NCBI RefSeq assembly: GCF_030409905.1
Contig: NZ_JAUFQT010000003.1
Location: forward strand, 1 to 15,749
Direction of reading: 5' to 3'
Source: Echinicola jeungdonensis
GTDB taxonomy: Bacteria > Bacteroidota > Bacteroidia > Cytophagales > Cyclobacteriaceae
DNA: 15,749 nucleotides
How positions within the stretch are numbered: the first letter of the stretch is position 1; every line of letters starts with the position of its first letter. Shown piece by piece: positions 1 through 6,931 of the stretch. The position numbers were made by a program, and so were the translations under genes. The notes under the pieces were generated by a model that saw nothing but the letters and a program-made list of their open reading frames with translations, was not told the DNA's origin and ran no database searches.

Positions 1-565
1 TAGCGTTTCCATCCTTTTGATAAGTTGCGGTAAAACAGGTTTCTTCAAAGCCCATAAGCCTGCAAAAATAAGCCAAAGGGACCGGATGGGTCCTTTGGGA
101 AAGACAGGCATATACATGTTTTCGGCCCCGGTCCATCACTAAACTTCCAGTACTTTCCAAAAACTTTTGTCCTCTTCAAAAAAGTAAGATCAACAATCTC
201 TTCCACCTTAAACCCCTGATCGTACAAAGTTGAAACCAAATATTTTCTCCTTTCTTTTCTTCTTATGGAGAACAAAGGGATATAAGATCAATCTCCCATC
301 TGCATGGGTACTGAACCAATTATTAGGAAAAACGGCATCAGGTTTAACCGGCTTGGGAGTATCTTCGACCACTATTACCTGGATTCCTTTGCCCTTAGGA
401 GCTGAACAAATTGGTTAAATTCATTCAAAGCCAATTTCTGTATGAGAGAGGAAGGGCGGTCATCCCTAATTTGATACAAATTATCCCTTGCCGTCTCTAC
501 ATTGTAACCAAATGCAGCTGGTGCCTGACCATAAACACTGATGAGGTGGTCTGAAGGGATTCCAT
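1..565 (-). CDS. ctlX: CtlX-like citrulline/arginine-family hydrolase (amidinotransferase fold), 3' end outside window, frameshifted
   Basis: The reconstructed protein starts at the ATG complementary to 563-565 and opens MESLQTTSSVFMVR, then PAAFGYNVETARDN. A mid-N-terminal block follows that is diagnostic of the amidinotransferase/CtlX family: VVEDTPKPVKPDAVFPNNW, then FSTHADG and the basic IRRKERR. Further on come LESTGSLVMDR and YACLSQRTHPVP. In the family these blocks shape the guanidino/ureido-group active site, and CtlX of Francisella hydrolyses citrulline; that substrate is an inference here. About 188 of roughly 300 residues are present, and the catalytic Cys region lies beyond position 1. 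The reading frame changes about five times, near 525, 392, 282, 185 and 165. An upstream TTG at 605 gives an open frame, but the ATG fits the family start better. The substrate could instead be arginine or another guanidino compound. Confidence 0.75.
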
Positions 566-628
566 AACCCTGGAAATTAGTTTGCCCCAATTTAGGAAAA
601 TACAAGGGTGAAGTGGAAAAAATGGGAA

Positions 629-664
629 GTATTTTGTAATAGGGTATTTGGTATTGAGTATTAT
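629..664. repeat. Degenerate heptamer ladder GTAnnnn (5 units)
   Basis: GTA trinucleotides begin at 629, 636, 644, 651 and 658, so successive spacings are 7, 8, 7 and 7. The units read GTATTTT, GTAATAGG, GTATTTG, GTATTGA and GTATTAT. The stretch lies in the 214-bp gap (566-779) between ctlX and the propeller fragment, where I see no coding sequence. A matching ladder occurs at 5492-5519. The function is unknown. Confidence 0.6.
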
Positions 665-779
665 GGATTGAGAAAACTAATCAGTCAACCTTCAATAATT
701 TATGGGTTGAACTGAGGAATTCCTTATTAAATATTCCACCTCTAGGTGATGCCCATCAACCATTTTTTTACCAAAACGG

Positions 780-1119
780 TCAACCCTTTAGAGGAAAGCC
801 AATTTTTCTTGTCTCATTACTCTTTTTATAATATCGATAAAGCACTGGTTCGACTCCATACCGTTTTTCACTTAAAGGTAAAATAGCTTAGGCCATCTCC
901 GGAAAATGAAATGGCCTCTCCCTGGGGCTCCGGGGAATAGGGCAATTGAACAGGAATTCTTGAAAGTGCCTTCAGGAATACTTTCTCCCGGCTTTCTTTC
1001 CCAATAGTACACCGCCCAGTAATTCTTGATTAAAATTTTGCTTCCATCAACAGAAATATCTCCTCCTACAGACATGGTAACAGGGAGTTTCATTACTTTT
1101 TCAAGAACTATTTCGGAGT
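780..1119 (-). pseudogene. C-terminal fragment of an uncharacterised beta-propeller-like protein, joined to hpd
   Basis: After correction of two +1 shifts (near 970 and 870) the frame reads VLEKVMKLPVTMSVGGDIS, then VDGSKILIKNYWAVYYW, ERKPGESIPEALSRIPVQL and PYSPEPQGEAISFSGDG. It ends LSEKRYGVEPVLYRYYKK and a short tail, with a TGA complementary to 780-782. The repeated pattern of a glycine-rich turn, S-x-DG, a beta-strand and YxW resembles successive blades of a beta-propeller. From memory, similar C-termini occur in secreted hypothetical proteins of Cytophagales. No N-terminal part, signal peptide or start codon of its own is present: upstream the frame runs directly into the HPPD gene. The family assignment is tentative. 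What is clear is that it is not HPPD sequence. Confidence 0.5.
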
Positions 1120-2038
1120 CACCAGTATATTAAGGTTCTGTAGCGATTTAATATTTTCATCGATTTCCCCAACCTGTTATGCAAGTCATCATAATAAGTG
1201 GGAGGGACTTCTAAAAATTCCACCCCTCTTTTTCTTAATTCTTCAACTGTAAAGATGATATCATCAGTAGCAATCGCAATATGCTGTACCCCAGGGCTGT
1301 TGTAATAGTCTAAATATTCTTCAATCTGGGATTTTTTCTTTCCTTTGGCAGGCTCATTGATTGGAAACTTAATATACCCATTGCCATTGGCTACCACCTT
1401 GGACATTAAGGCTGAATATTCAGTGGAAATGTCTTTGTCATCAAAGGTGACCAACAAGCTGAATCCCATTACTTTTTCATAAAAATTCACCCATTTGTTC
1501 ATTTCACCCCACCCCACATTTCCTACACAGTGATCAATAAATTTAAACCCAACCGGTGGCTGGAATATTGGCTTTTTCTTTCCATGAATTGAGGGAGAAA
1601 GGGGCCATTATAGTTTTTTCTGTCCACAAAGGTGTGAATGACTTCTCCATATGTATGAATAGAAGAAATGGTCACTGTTCCGAATTCGTCCTCGAGTGTT
1701 CGGGGTTCCTGGTAGGAAGAAGCCCCGCGGGAAGTGGTTTCTTCCCAGGATTTTTCCGCATCACTCACCTCCAAGGCAATGACTTTGACTCCATCACCGT
1801 GTTTTTTTATGTGGGTGGAAATAGGGTGGACATCAAAAAGAGGGCTGGTAAGCACCAACCTTATTTTTCCTTGTTCCAAAACATAGGAAGCCCTGTCACG
1901 GATGCCCGTTTCTGGACCTGCATAGGCTACCAGCCGGTAACCAAATGCATATTGGTAATAAAGTGCAGACTGCTTAGCATTGCCTACATAAAGTTCGATA
2001 TGGTCAGTGCCTATTATGGGGAGAAAGTCATGTTCCAT
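1120..2038 (-). CDS. hpd: 4-hydroxyphenylpyruvate dioxygenase, C-terminus missing, frameshifted
   Basis: HPPD converts 4-hydroxyphenylpyruvate to homogentisate in cytosolic tyrosine degradation, using Fe(II). The N-terminal vicinal-oxygen-chelate domain is clear: GTDHIELYVGNAKQSALYY, then FGYRLVAYAGPETG and RDRASYVL. The second domain opens with GFKFIDHCVGN, which carries the first iron-binding His, followed by WVNFYEKVMGF. The second iron-binding His is in VQHIAIATDDI, followed by LRKRGVEFLEVPPTYYDDL and GEIDENIKSLQNLNILV. The protein then stops resembling HPPD. About 50-60 residues are missing, including the Glu (in the family FFExIQR) that completes the 2-His-1-carboxylate iron site, so this version would be inactive. 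One base appears lost near 1546 (TATTTCC read as TATTCC) and one near 1166. The ATG complementary to 2036-2038 gives the usual start. No homogentisate dioxygenase gene is in the window. Confidence 0.9.
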
Positions 2039-2392
2039 CTTGGTGTTTATTTGGGTTTAATGAATAAGCTTATAGTTAAAATAAATATAAAAAATTAATC
2101 CGGCTAATGAGATTGTTTTTTGAATTCCTGGATTTTTTATTGATTGAGGCTGGATTCGCTTGATAAAGGAATAACTATCAATGATGGGGAAATGCTTTAT
2201 CCTTATTAATAATAAAGAATTGATAAAAAGAAAATTATTGAGGCCAAGCAAGTAAAGCAAAATTGATCCACATTGCCAAACAAAACCGTTCAGATGATCC
2301 GTTAAATTGTTTAAAGAAGTCTTAAGCCTTTTTTGGAAACTTTTTGGGTATTATCTACCTTCATATAAAAATTACAAAATCAAAGTTGATAT
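2039..2392. other. Intergenic gap upstream of two divergent genes
   Basis: This 354-bp AT-rich stretch separates the start of hpd (minus) from the start of the 140-residue hypothetical gene (plus). A minus-strand open frame at 2057-2260 has low-complexity composition (many Leu, Ile, Asn) and no recognisable family, so I do not call it. Apart from a weak promoter candidate at the right end I see nothing defined. Confidence 0.6.
2332..2363 (+). promoter_or_regulatory. Candidate Bacteroidota-type promoter for the 140-aa hypothetical gene
   Basis: TTTG at 2332-2335 is followed after 20 bases by TACCTTCA at 2356-2363. The Bacteroidota sigma consensus is TTTG, 17-23 bases, then TAnnTTTG. The -7 element matches only its TA and first TT positions, so this is weak. 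It would place a transcript start near 2370, about 20 bases before the ATG at 2393. Confidence 0.25.
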
Positions 2393-2815
2393 ATGGATTT
2401 GAATAAGTTAGACACAGACCTAACCGCTATTGTAGAGAAGAGGATTGAGTTAAGCAAAAAGACTTATGCTGACCCTGAATATGATGATATTGAGGAGGAA
2501 GTGCATGATTTGGAAGATGATTTCAATGAAGAGTTTGGCGATCAATTGGAAGGAGAATTAGAAAAAATATACGATAAGCTAGATTCAGATACAGATATAT
2601 TGCTCCCTTCGGCTTATTTGGCCAATAAATACACCCCCATGCAACCTGATGCCCATGGAATTATTTCTTATGAAGTAAAAGGAAAAGAAGGGGTGCCTAT
2701 CGAATCCGAACAATTTGATGGCCAGGATGTAAGAATCGTTCTGATTCCCAATCCAACTCGATTTGTGATGCAGATCAATGGTGTTTCTTTGAAGGATCTT
2801 TGGAGGTCCAGATAA
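2393..2815 (+). CDS. Conserved-looking acidic hypothetical protein, 140 aa
   Basis: I do not recognise a named family. The frame is uninterrupted, unlike most genes here. The N-terminal half (about residues 1-70) is highly acidic, probably helical, and reads like an amphipathic coiled coil (VEKRIELSKKTY, then DDIEEEVHDLEDDFNEEFGD). The C-terminal half (about 75-140) looks like beta-strands with ISYEVKGKEGVPIE, then VRIVLIPNPTRFVMQING and a closing SLKDLWRSR. There is no signal peptide or membrane segment, so it is probably cytosolic. It is monocistronic: a 354-bp gap precedes it, and a strong intrinsic terminator starts 12 bases after the stop codon. The ATG at 2393 is the only reasonable start. 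Confidence 0.8.
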   Translation: MDLNKLDTDLTAIVEKRIELSKKTYADPEYDDIEEEVHDLEDDFNEEFGDQLEGELEKIYDKLDSDTDILLPSAYLANKYTPMQPDAHGIISYEVKGKEGVPIESEQFDGQDVRIVLIPNPTRFVMQINGVSLKDLWRSR

Positions 2816-2826
2816 AGGCAAAATAG

Positions 2827-2861
2827 AAAAAACCGGAAGCCTAAAAGTTTCCGGTTTTTTT
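2827..2861 (+). terminator. Rho-independent terminator after the 140-aa hypothetical gene
   Basis: A perfect 12-bp stem pairs 2827-2838 (AAAAAACCGGAA) with 2849-2860 (TTCCGGTTTTTT), with a 10-base loop and the T-run continuing to 2861. It begins 12 bases after the stop codon. Because the stem also starts with an A-run, it could act in both directions and protect against leftward transcription from trpS. Confidence 0.9.
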
Positions 2862-3000
2862 GTGCCTCAATCATATTCTTATTCTTAGAAAAGTAGGAAC
2901 TACGATTTTATTATTGAATTAATTGATTCTTGAGTTATCTGCTTCCAAACCTTGATTTCGATTTTTTTGATTGTAATTAAAACTTGCAGATGGGGATTCA

Positions 3001-3029
3001 GTTAAATGGTTAACCAATTAACCATTAAC
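3001..3029. repeat. Imperfect palindrome built of GTTAAnn heptamers
   Basis: The left arm at 3001-3013 (GTTAAATGGTTAA) and the right arm at 3018-3029 (TTAACCATTAAC) are complementary over 12 bp with one bulged A and a CCAA loop. Each arm is itself two about 7-base units (GTTAATG/GTTAACC). It lies about 80 bases past the trpS stop and has no T-run on the minus strand, so it is not a standard terminator. It looks like a REP-type intergenic element. Confidence 0.55.
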
Positions 3030-3109
3030 TGGGGACCCGTAAAAATATTTGAGTTATTCCAAATAGGCCCTAGATTTATTAAGGACAAAGTAACGGACCC
3101 ACCCAACAA

Positions 3110-4087
3110 TTAATAATTAATACCCCAACTTTCCCTTACTTTAGCCAGCATATTTTGGGGCTGTTCCCTGGCTTTTGCTTCCCCCTGTTCCAACTTACTT
3201 TCCAGTTCATCCAGGTTATTCATATAGTAATCGAAGATTTTTCGTTCTTCTGCAAATTTTTTCAATATCAGGTCAGCAATTCCTTCTTGGCATGACCATA
3301 TCCAAAGTTTCCTCCCTGATATTTTTGCCTCAATTCCTCGGTTTGGTCCGGATTGGAAATTAAGCTGAAGATTTTAAATACATTGCAAGTGTCTGGGTCT
3401 TTAGGGTCCTCCAAAGGAGTGCTATCGGTAACAATGCTGTACACATTTTTCTTCAGTTGTTTGGCCGGTAAAAAAAATGTCGATATAGTTATTGTAGGAT
3501 TTGCTCATTTTTTGACCATCAGTACCTGGAATGGTCATCAGTTCCTGCTTAATTTGGGCCTCGGGCAGGACAAAAATTTCCTCTTCCATCAAGTGATTAA
3601 TGGTATTGGCAATGTCCCGGGTCATTTTCCAAATGTTGTTGCTGATCTTTACCCACAGGGACCAGGTCCGCACCAAATATCAGAATATCAGCAGCCATCA
3701 ATACTGGATAAGTAAATAAGCCTGCATTGACATCAGCAAGTCTATCCGATTTGTCCTTAAAGCTATGGGCATTGGCCAGCATGGGATAGGGAGTGAAGCA
3801 ACTGAGGTACCAGGTCAACTCTGCAATTTCGGGAATACGGGATTGCCTGTAAAAGACTGTTTTGGAAATGTCCAGCCCAAAAGCCAGCCAGGCAGCTGCT
3901 ACTGCATGGACGTTTTGTTTCCTTTGAGCCCCATCTTTGATGGTGGTGAGAGAATGGAAATCTGCTATAAAAATGTAGGATTCGTTTTTCTCCTTTTGGT
4001 CAGTTCAACTGCAGGAATAATGGCCCCAAGGATATTTCCCAAATGAGGCCTTCCAGAACTTTGAATGCCAGTAAGTACTCTTGCCAT
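3110..4087 (-). CDS. trpS: Tryptophanyl-tRNA synthetase, frameshifted
   Basis: This class I synthetase charges tRNA-Trp in the cytosol. The reconstructed protein, about 325 residues (the usual bacterial length), starts MARVLTGIQSSGRPHLGNI, where HLGN is the HIGH signature. It continues with IFIADFHSLTTI, VFYRQSRIPEIAELTWYL and ANAHSFKDKS. The block VNAGLFTYPVLMAADIL leads to VPVGKDQQQHLEMTRDIA and the KMSKS loop in GTDGQKMSKSYNN. The end reads KVRESWGINY, with a TAA complementary to 3110-3112. Four single-base errors break the frame: a lost A near 3995, an extra A in the run at 3624-3627, an extra base in the A8 run at 3470-3477, and a lost base near 3277. Since the gene is essential and usually single-copy, these are very probably sequencing errors. 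It diverges from the DUF1573 gene across 71 bp. Confidence 0.95.
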
Positions 4088-4158
4088 CAGTTAAATTTTT
4101 GACGCAAATTAAATAAATATACACACAAATCGCCTTAATTTTCCCGTTATTTGTGCAT

Positions 4159-5255
4159 ATGAAACAGATTTGCCTTGTATCCTTCGTTTTTGTATCAATG
4201 TTATTATTTGGCTTTTCCGTTAAAGGTCAGGGACTTGAGAAGTATCCTTTGATTTGGAAAGGTCCCAAATTGAATTGGGGTCGGTCCTTGAGGAATACGG
4301 AGAGGTAACCGCAGAATTTTATGTTTTGAATAACGGCCTAAAACCAGTGGTTCTCAAGGAAGTTGCGACAGATTGTGGTTGCACCACTGCTGACTATACA
4401 ACCGATACTTTGTATCAGGACAAAATTGGCCGGGTAAAAATTGCCTATGATCCTCAGGCACGGGTGGAAGGTTCAAAAAGGAAATCATTGTCCGGAATAA
4501 CCTGAACCCAAAAAGGAGACACCCTTTACCTGGAAGGATATGAAATTCCTCATCCTGAAAAAGGTTGCCCAATATTACAATTCCCGGGTAGGAGATCTTG
4601 GTTTCCGTTTTAGCTCTATCAATATGGGAGAGGTGTTTACCAATAAGCCTAAAATCAAATATGTGGATTTTTATAACTTTAAAGATATGCCCATCACCCT
4701 CGATGAGCAAAGAAACCACTTGCCTGAGCATTTAAAAATTAATATGATTCCAGCGATTGTGCCTGCAAAATCCAGGGGCTTGCTGGCCATACAATATGAT
4801 GGAGCAATTAAAAATGATTTGGGCTTTTTTGATGAAATTGTTCCATTCCACATTGAGGCTAATGGTGATCAGGAAATCGAGCTACGGCTTTTGACTACCG
4901 TTCATGAATACTTTGATCCGGTGCCTAAAAGTGAAGTGGATAATATTCCCAAACTGGCGATTTCTGAAGTGGAAGTGGATCTGGGAAAAATTTCCAGCAA
5001 TAGGGTAGTGTCAAAGTCCATAAAACTGACCAATATTGGTGAAAAACCAGTCAATATCCGAAAAATAGTGACCAACTGTGATTGTGTTGATTATGAACTG
5101 AAGACAATGGACCTATTGCCTGGGGAGGATATGGATTTGCTGATAACATTTGATCCTAAGGGAAGTTAGGAATTGACCATAAGACAGTGGCAATTTTCAG
5201 TAATGATCCCTTAAACCCGACAAGGACTATCGTGATCAAAAGCAGGATCGACTAG
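4159..5255 (+). CDS. Secreted protein with two DUF1573 domains, frameshifted
   Basis: The protein opens with a signal peptide, MKQICLVSFVFVSMLLFGF, with likely cleavage around SVKGQG, so it is exported to the periplasm or cell surface. The first DUF1573 domain contains VLNNGLKPVVLKEVATDCGC and then TTADY, where Cys-x-Cys is the domain hallmark. The second domain, near the C-terminus, contains VVSKSIKLTNIGEKPVNI and then TNCDCVDYEL, followed by the closing IFSNDPLNPTRTIVIKSRID. DUF1573 is an Ig-like beta-sandwich common in Bacteroidota; its function is unknown. The region between (about residues 120-260) includes NLNPKGDTLYLEGYEIPHPE and has no family I know. Five single-base shifts are needed: near 4248 (T lost), 4458 (G lost), 4515 and 4561 (extra A) and 5165 (one lost). 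The total of about 365 residues is normal for a two-domain member. Confidence 0.85.
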
Positions 5256-5321
5256 GTGGTTTAAGGTTGGAAAGTTATTAATGTTTTAAGATTAGAATGT
5301 TAGGGTTCAGATTAATCATGC

Positions 5322-5349
5322 ATTGCCGGGTATAAATTGCCTATGACCT
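5322..5349 (+). repeat. Short duplicate of a DUF1573-gene segment
   Basis: Positions 5322-5349 closely match 4425-4455 inside the upstream DUF1573 gene. The shared core GCCGGGTAwAAATTGCCTATGA (w = T or A) differs at one base over 22, and the flanks match apart from single-base gaps. In the gene this segment encodes IGRVKIAYDP; here it is not in an open frame. It may be a relic of a lost tandem copy or a local copying event. Confidence 0.5.
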
Positions 5350-5491
5350 GATCATAATATCTTCACCAAGTCAATCACCAGTTCCATTCAAAAAATTCAT
5401 GAAAAAAATAAATCGATGATTTAAAGGATTGGAATAAAAATAAGTTTCCCATATACCAAATACTACAATTACCTTATTTACCGGTCCTTGT

Positions 5492-5519
5492 GTACATCGT
5501 ACTTTGTACCTGGTACCAT
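5492..5519. repeat. Heptamer ladder GTACnnn (4 perfect-period units)
   Basis: GTAC begins at 5492, 5499, 5506 and 5513, exactly 7 bases apart: GTACATC, GTACTTT, GTACCTG, GTACCAT. It lies in the convergent gap before gcdH. The period matches the GTAnnnn ladder at 629-664, and the nearby ATACCAAATAC (5453-5463) is the reverse complement of the GTATTTGGTAT found there. Confidence 0.65.
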
Positions 5520-5591
5520 TGGAGACCAAATTTAGAATCTTTAAACTGCTATCCTTCTACGAAATCGTTGAGAAAATTCGTGCCAGAAAAA

Positions 5592-6799
5592 TTACTTAAA
5601 TGCCTGTATTCCCGTAATCTCCTGCCCTAAAATCAACAGGTGAATATCATGAGTTCCTTCGTAGGTGATGACTGATTCAAGGTTCATCATGTGGCGCATC
5701 AGGGAGTAATCTCCTGTAATGCCCATTGCTCCATGGATTTGGCGGGCTTCCCGTGCGATGTCCAATGCCATGGCTACATTATTTCTTTTGGCCAGGGAAA
5801 TCTGGGTGCTTGTGGCTTTATCTTCATTCATCAACTTGCCCAATCTCCAAACCAATAATTGGGCTTTGGTAATTTCTGTAAGCATTTCTGCTAATTTCTT
5901 TTGGACTAATTGAAAAGATCCAATGGGTTTGCCGAATTGAATCCGTTCTTTAGCATACCGTCTGGCGGCATCAAAACAATCCATGGCCGCACCCAACTGC
6001 CCCAGGCAATTCCATATCGGGCTGAATCCAGGCACATCAACGGGGCTCCCAGGCCGGATTTTCCAGGTAATAAATTTTCTTTTGGCACTTTTACATTGTC
6101 GAATACCAATTCACCAGTAGAAGAAGCTCTCAAAGACCATTTTCCATGGGTTTCGGGAGTGGAAAATCCCTCCATGCCTCTTTCCACGATCAGTCCGTGG
6201 ACCCTTCCTTCTTCATTTTTTGCCCATATTACTGCAATGTCCGCATGGGGAGCATTTGAAATCCACATTTTGGAGCCATTGAGCAGATAATGATCTCCCA
6301 TGTCTTTGAAATGGGTTTTCATTCCAGCAGGGTTGGAGCCATGGTCGGGTTCGGTCAGGCCAAAGCAGCCCAGCATTTTTCCGGCAGCTAATGGGGGTAA
6401 ATATTTCTTTTTTTGGGCTTCTGAACCCATTTTATAAATGGGATACATCACCAAAGATCCCTGGACAGAAGCAGTGGACCGCATTCCGGAATCACCCCGT
6501 TCGATTTCCTGCATGATCAGGCCATAAGATATGTAATCCAATCCACCTCCCCCATATGCTGTTGGGATTTGCGGTCCGAAAGCGCCTACTTCTCCAAACT
6601 TTGGGACAATTTCTGGAGGAAAATGAGCATCCTGTGCCCAGGATTCGATATAAGGGGAAACCTCTTTTTTAACAAAATCCCTAATGGAATTCCGGATTAA
6701 TATTTGCTCTTCAGTAAAAAGTTCATCGACCAGGTAAAAGTCTACTCCTTCAAAAAGGTCCTGGTGTGAAGAAGATTGTTTGGATTGAATTGCCGCCAT
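5592..6799 (-). CDS. gcdH: Glutaryl-CoA dehydrogenase, one frameshift
   Basis: GcdH is an FAD-dependent acyl-CoA dehydrogenase that oxidises and decarboxylates glutaryl-CoA to crotonyl-CoA at the end of lysine and tryptophan degradation. The reconstructed length of about 402 residues is normal. The N-terminal helical domain leads to [20 protein letters not shown] and [19 protein letters not shown]. Next come the FAD-contacting [13 protein letters not shown] and [17 protein letters not shown]. The glutaryl-CoA subfamily signature [16 protein letters not shown] follows, then [20 protein letters not shown]. The C-terminal [18 protein letters not shown] holds the catalytic Glu in YEGT. The sole break, near 6004, is a lost G in a G-run. 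The ATG complementary to 6797-6799 is a good start. It diverges from the tryptophan dioxygenase gene over 132 bp, which suggests related regulation. Confidence 0.93.
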
Positions 6800-6804
6800 G
6801 GAAT

Positions 6805-6834
6805 TTTGGTTTATTGGGTTTTTAAATAGATTTT
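6805..6834 (+). promoter_or_regulatory. Candidate Bacteroidota-type promoter for the TDO gene
   Basis: TTTG at 6805-6808 is followed after 18 bases by TAGATTTT at 6827-6834, which matches the TAnnTTTG consensus except for the final G. The spacing lies in the usual 17-23 range. It would give a leader of about 90 bases before the ATG at 6932. The -33 element lies only a few bases from the gcdH start, so the two genes would share this control region. Confidence 0.35.
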
Positions 6835-6860
6835 TGCACTTTCTATCTTATGAATTTGTT

Positions 6861-6893
6861 AACTTCTAGCTTATATCAATAAAGTAAGAAGTT
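6861..6893. promoter_or_regulatory. Spaced inverted repeat between gcdH and TDO genes
   Basis: AACTTCT (6861-6867) and AGAAGTT (6887-6893) form a 7-bp inverted repeat with 19 bases between the arms. It sits downstream of the candidate promoter and upstream of the TDO start. It could be an operator or a leader hairpin, but repeats of this length also arise by chance in AT-rich gaps. Confidence 0.25.
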
Positions 6894-6931
6894 TGATAAA
6901 AAGCCATAACAAAAGCGTAAAAAAATCATCC

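Larger units (their letters stand above)
5256..5591. other. Convergent intergenic gap with repeat-like sequence
   Basis: This 336-bp stretch lies between the ends of two converging genes (DUF1573 protein and gcdH). No coding frame of substance is visible, nor a clear terminator for either gene. It contains a copy of a short DUF1573-gene segment at 5322-5349 and a GTAC heptamer ladder at 5492-5519, with looser TAC spacings upstream at 5454, 5461, 5470 and 5479. Confidence 0.6.

Noticed and set aside
1556..2098. 180-residue open frame on plus strand
   Set aside because: It is antisense to hpd, whose frame has clear family motifs. The composition is that of a shadow frame and it matches nothing I recognise.
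2057..2260. 67-residue minus-strand open frame upstream of hpd
   Set aside because: It is low-complexity AT-rich sequence (many Leu, Ile, Asn) with no family pattern, and it runs into the hpd leader.
629..5519. CRISPR array made from the GTA heptamers
   Set aside because: Units are only 7 bases with 3-4 fixed positions, there are no 25-40-base repeats with equal-length spacers, and no cas genes are present.
6893..6931. TTG start for the TDO gene adding 13 residues
   Set aside because: The added segment is basic and polar without family similarity. The ATG at 6932 matches the usual start of the protein better.
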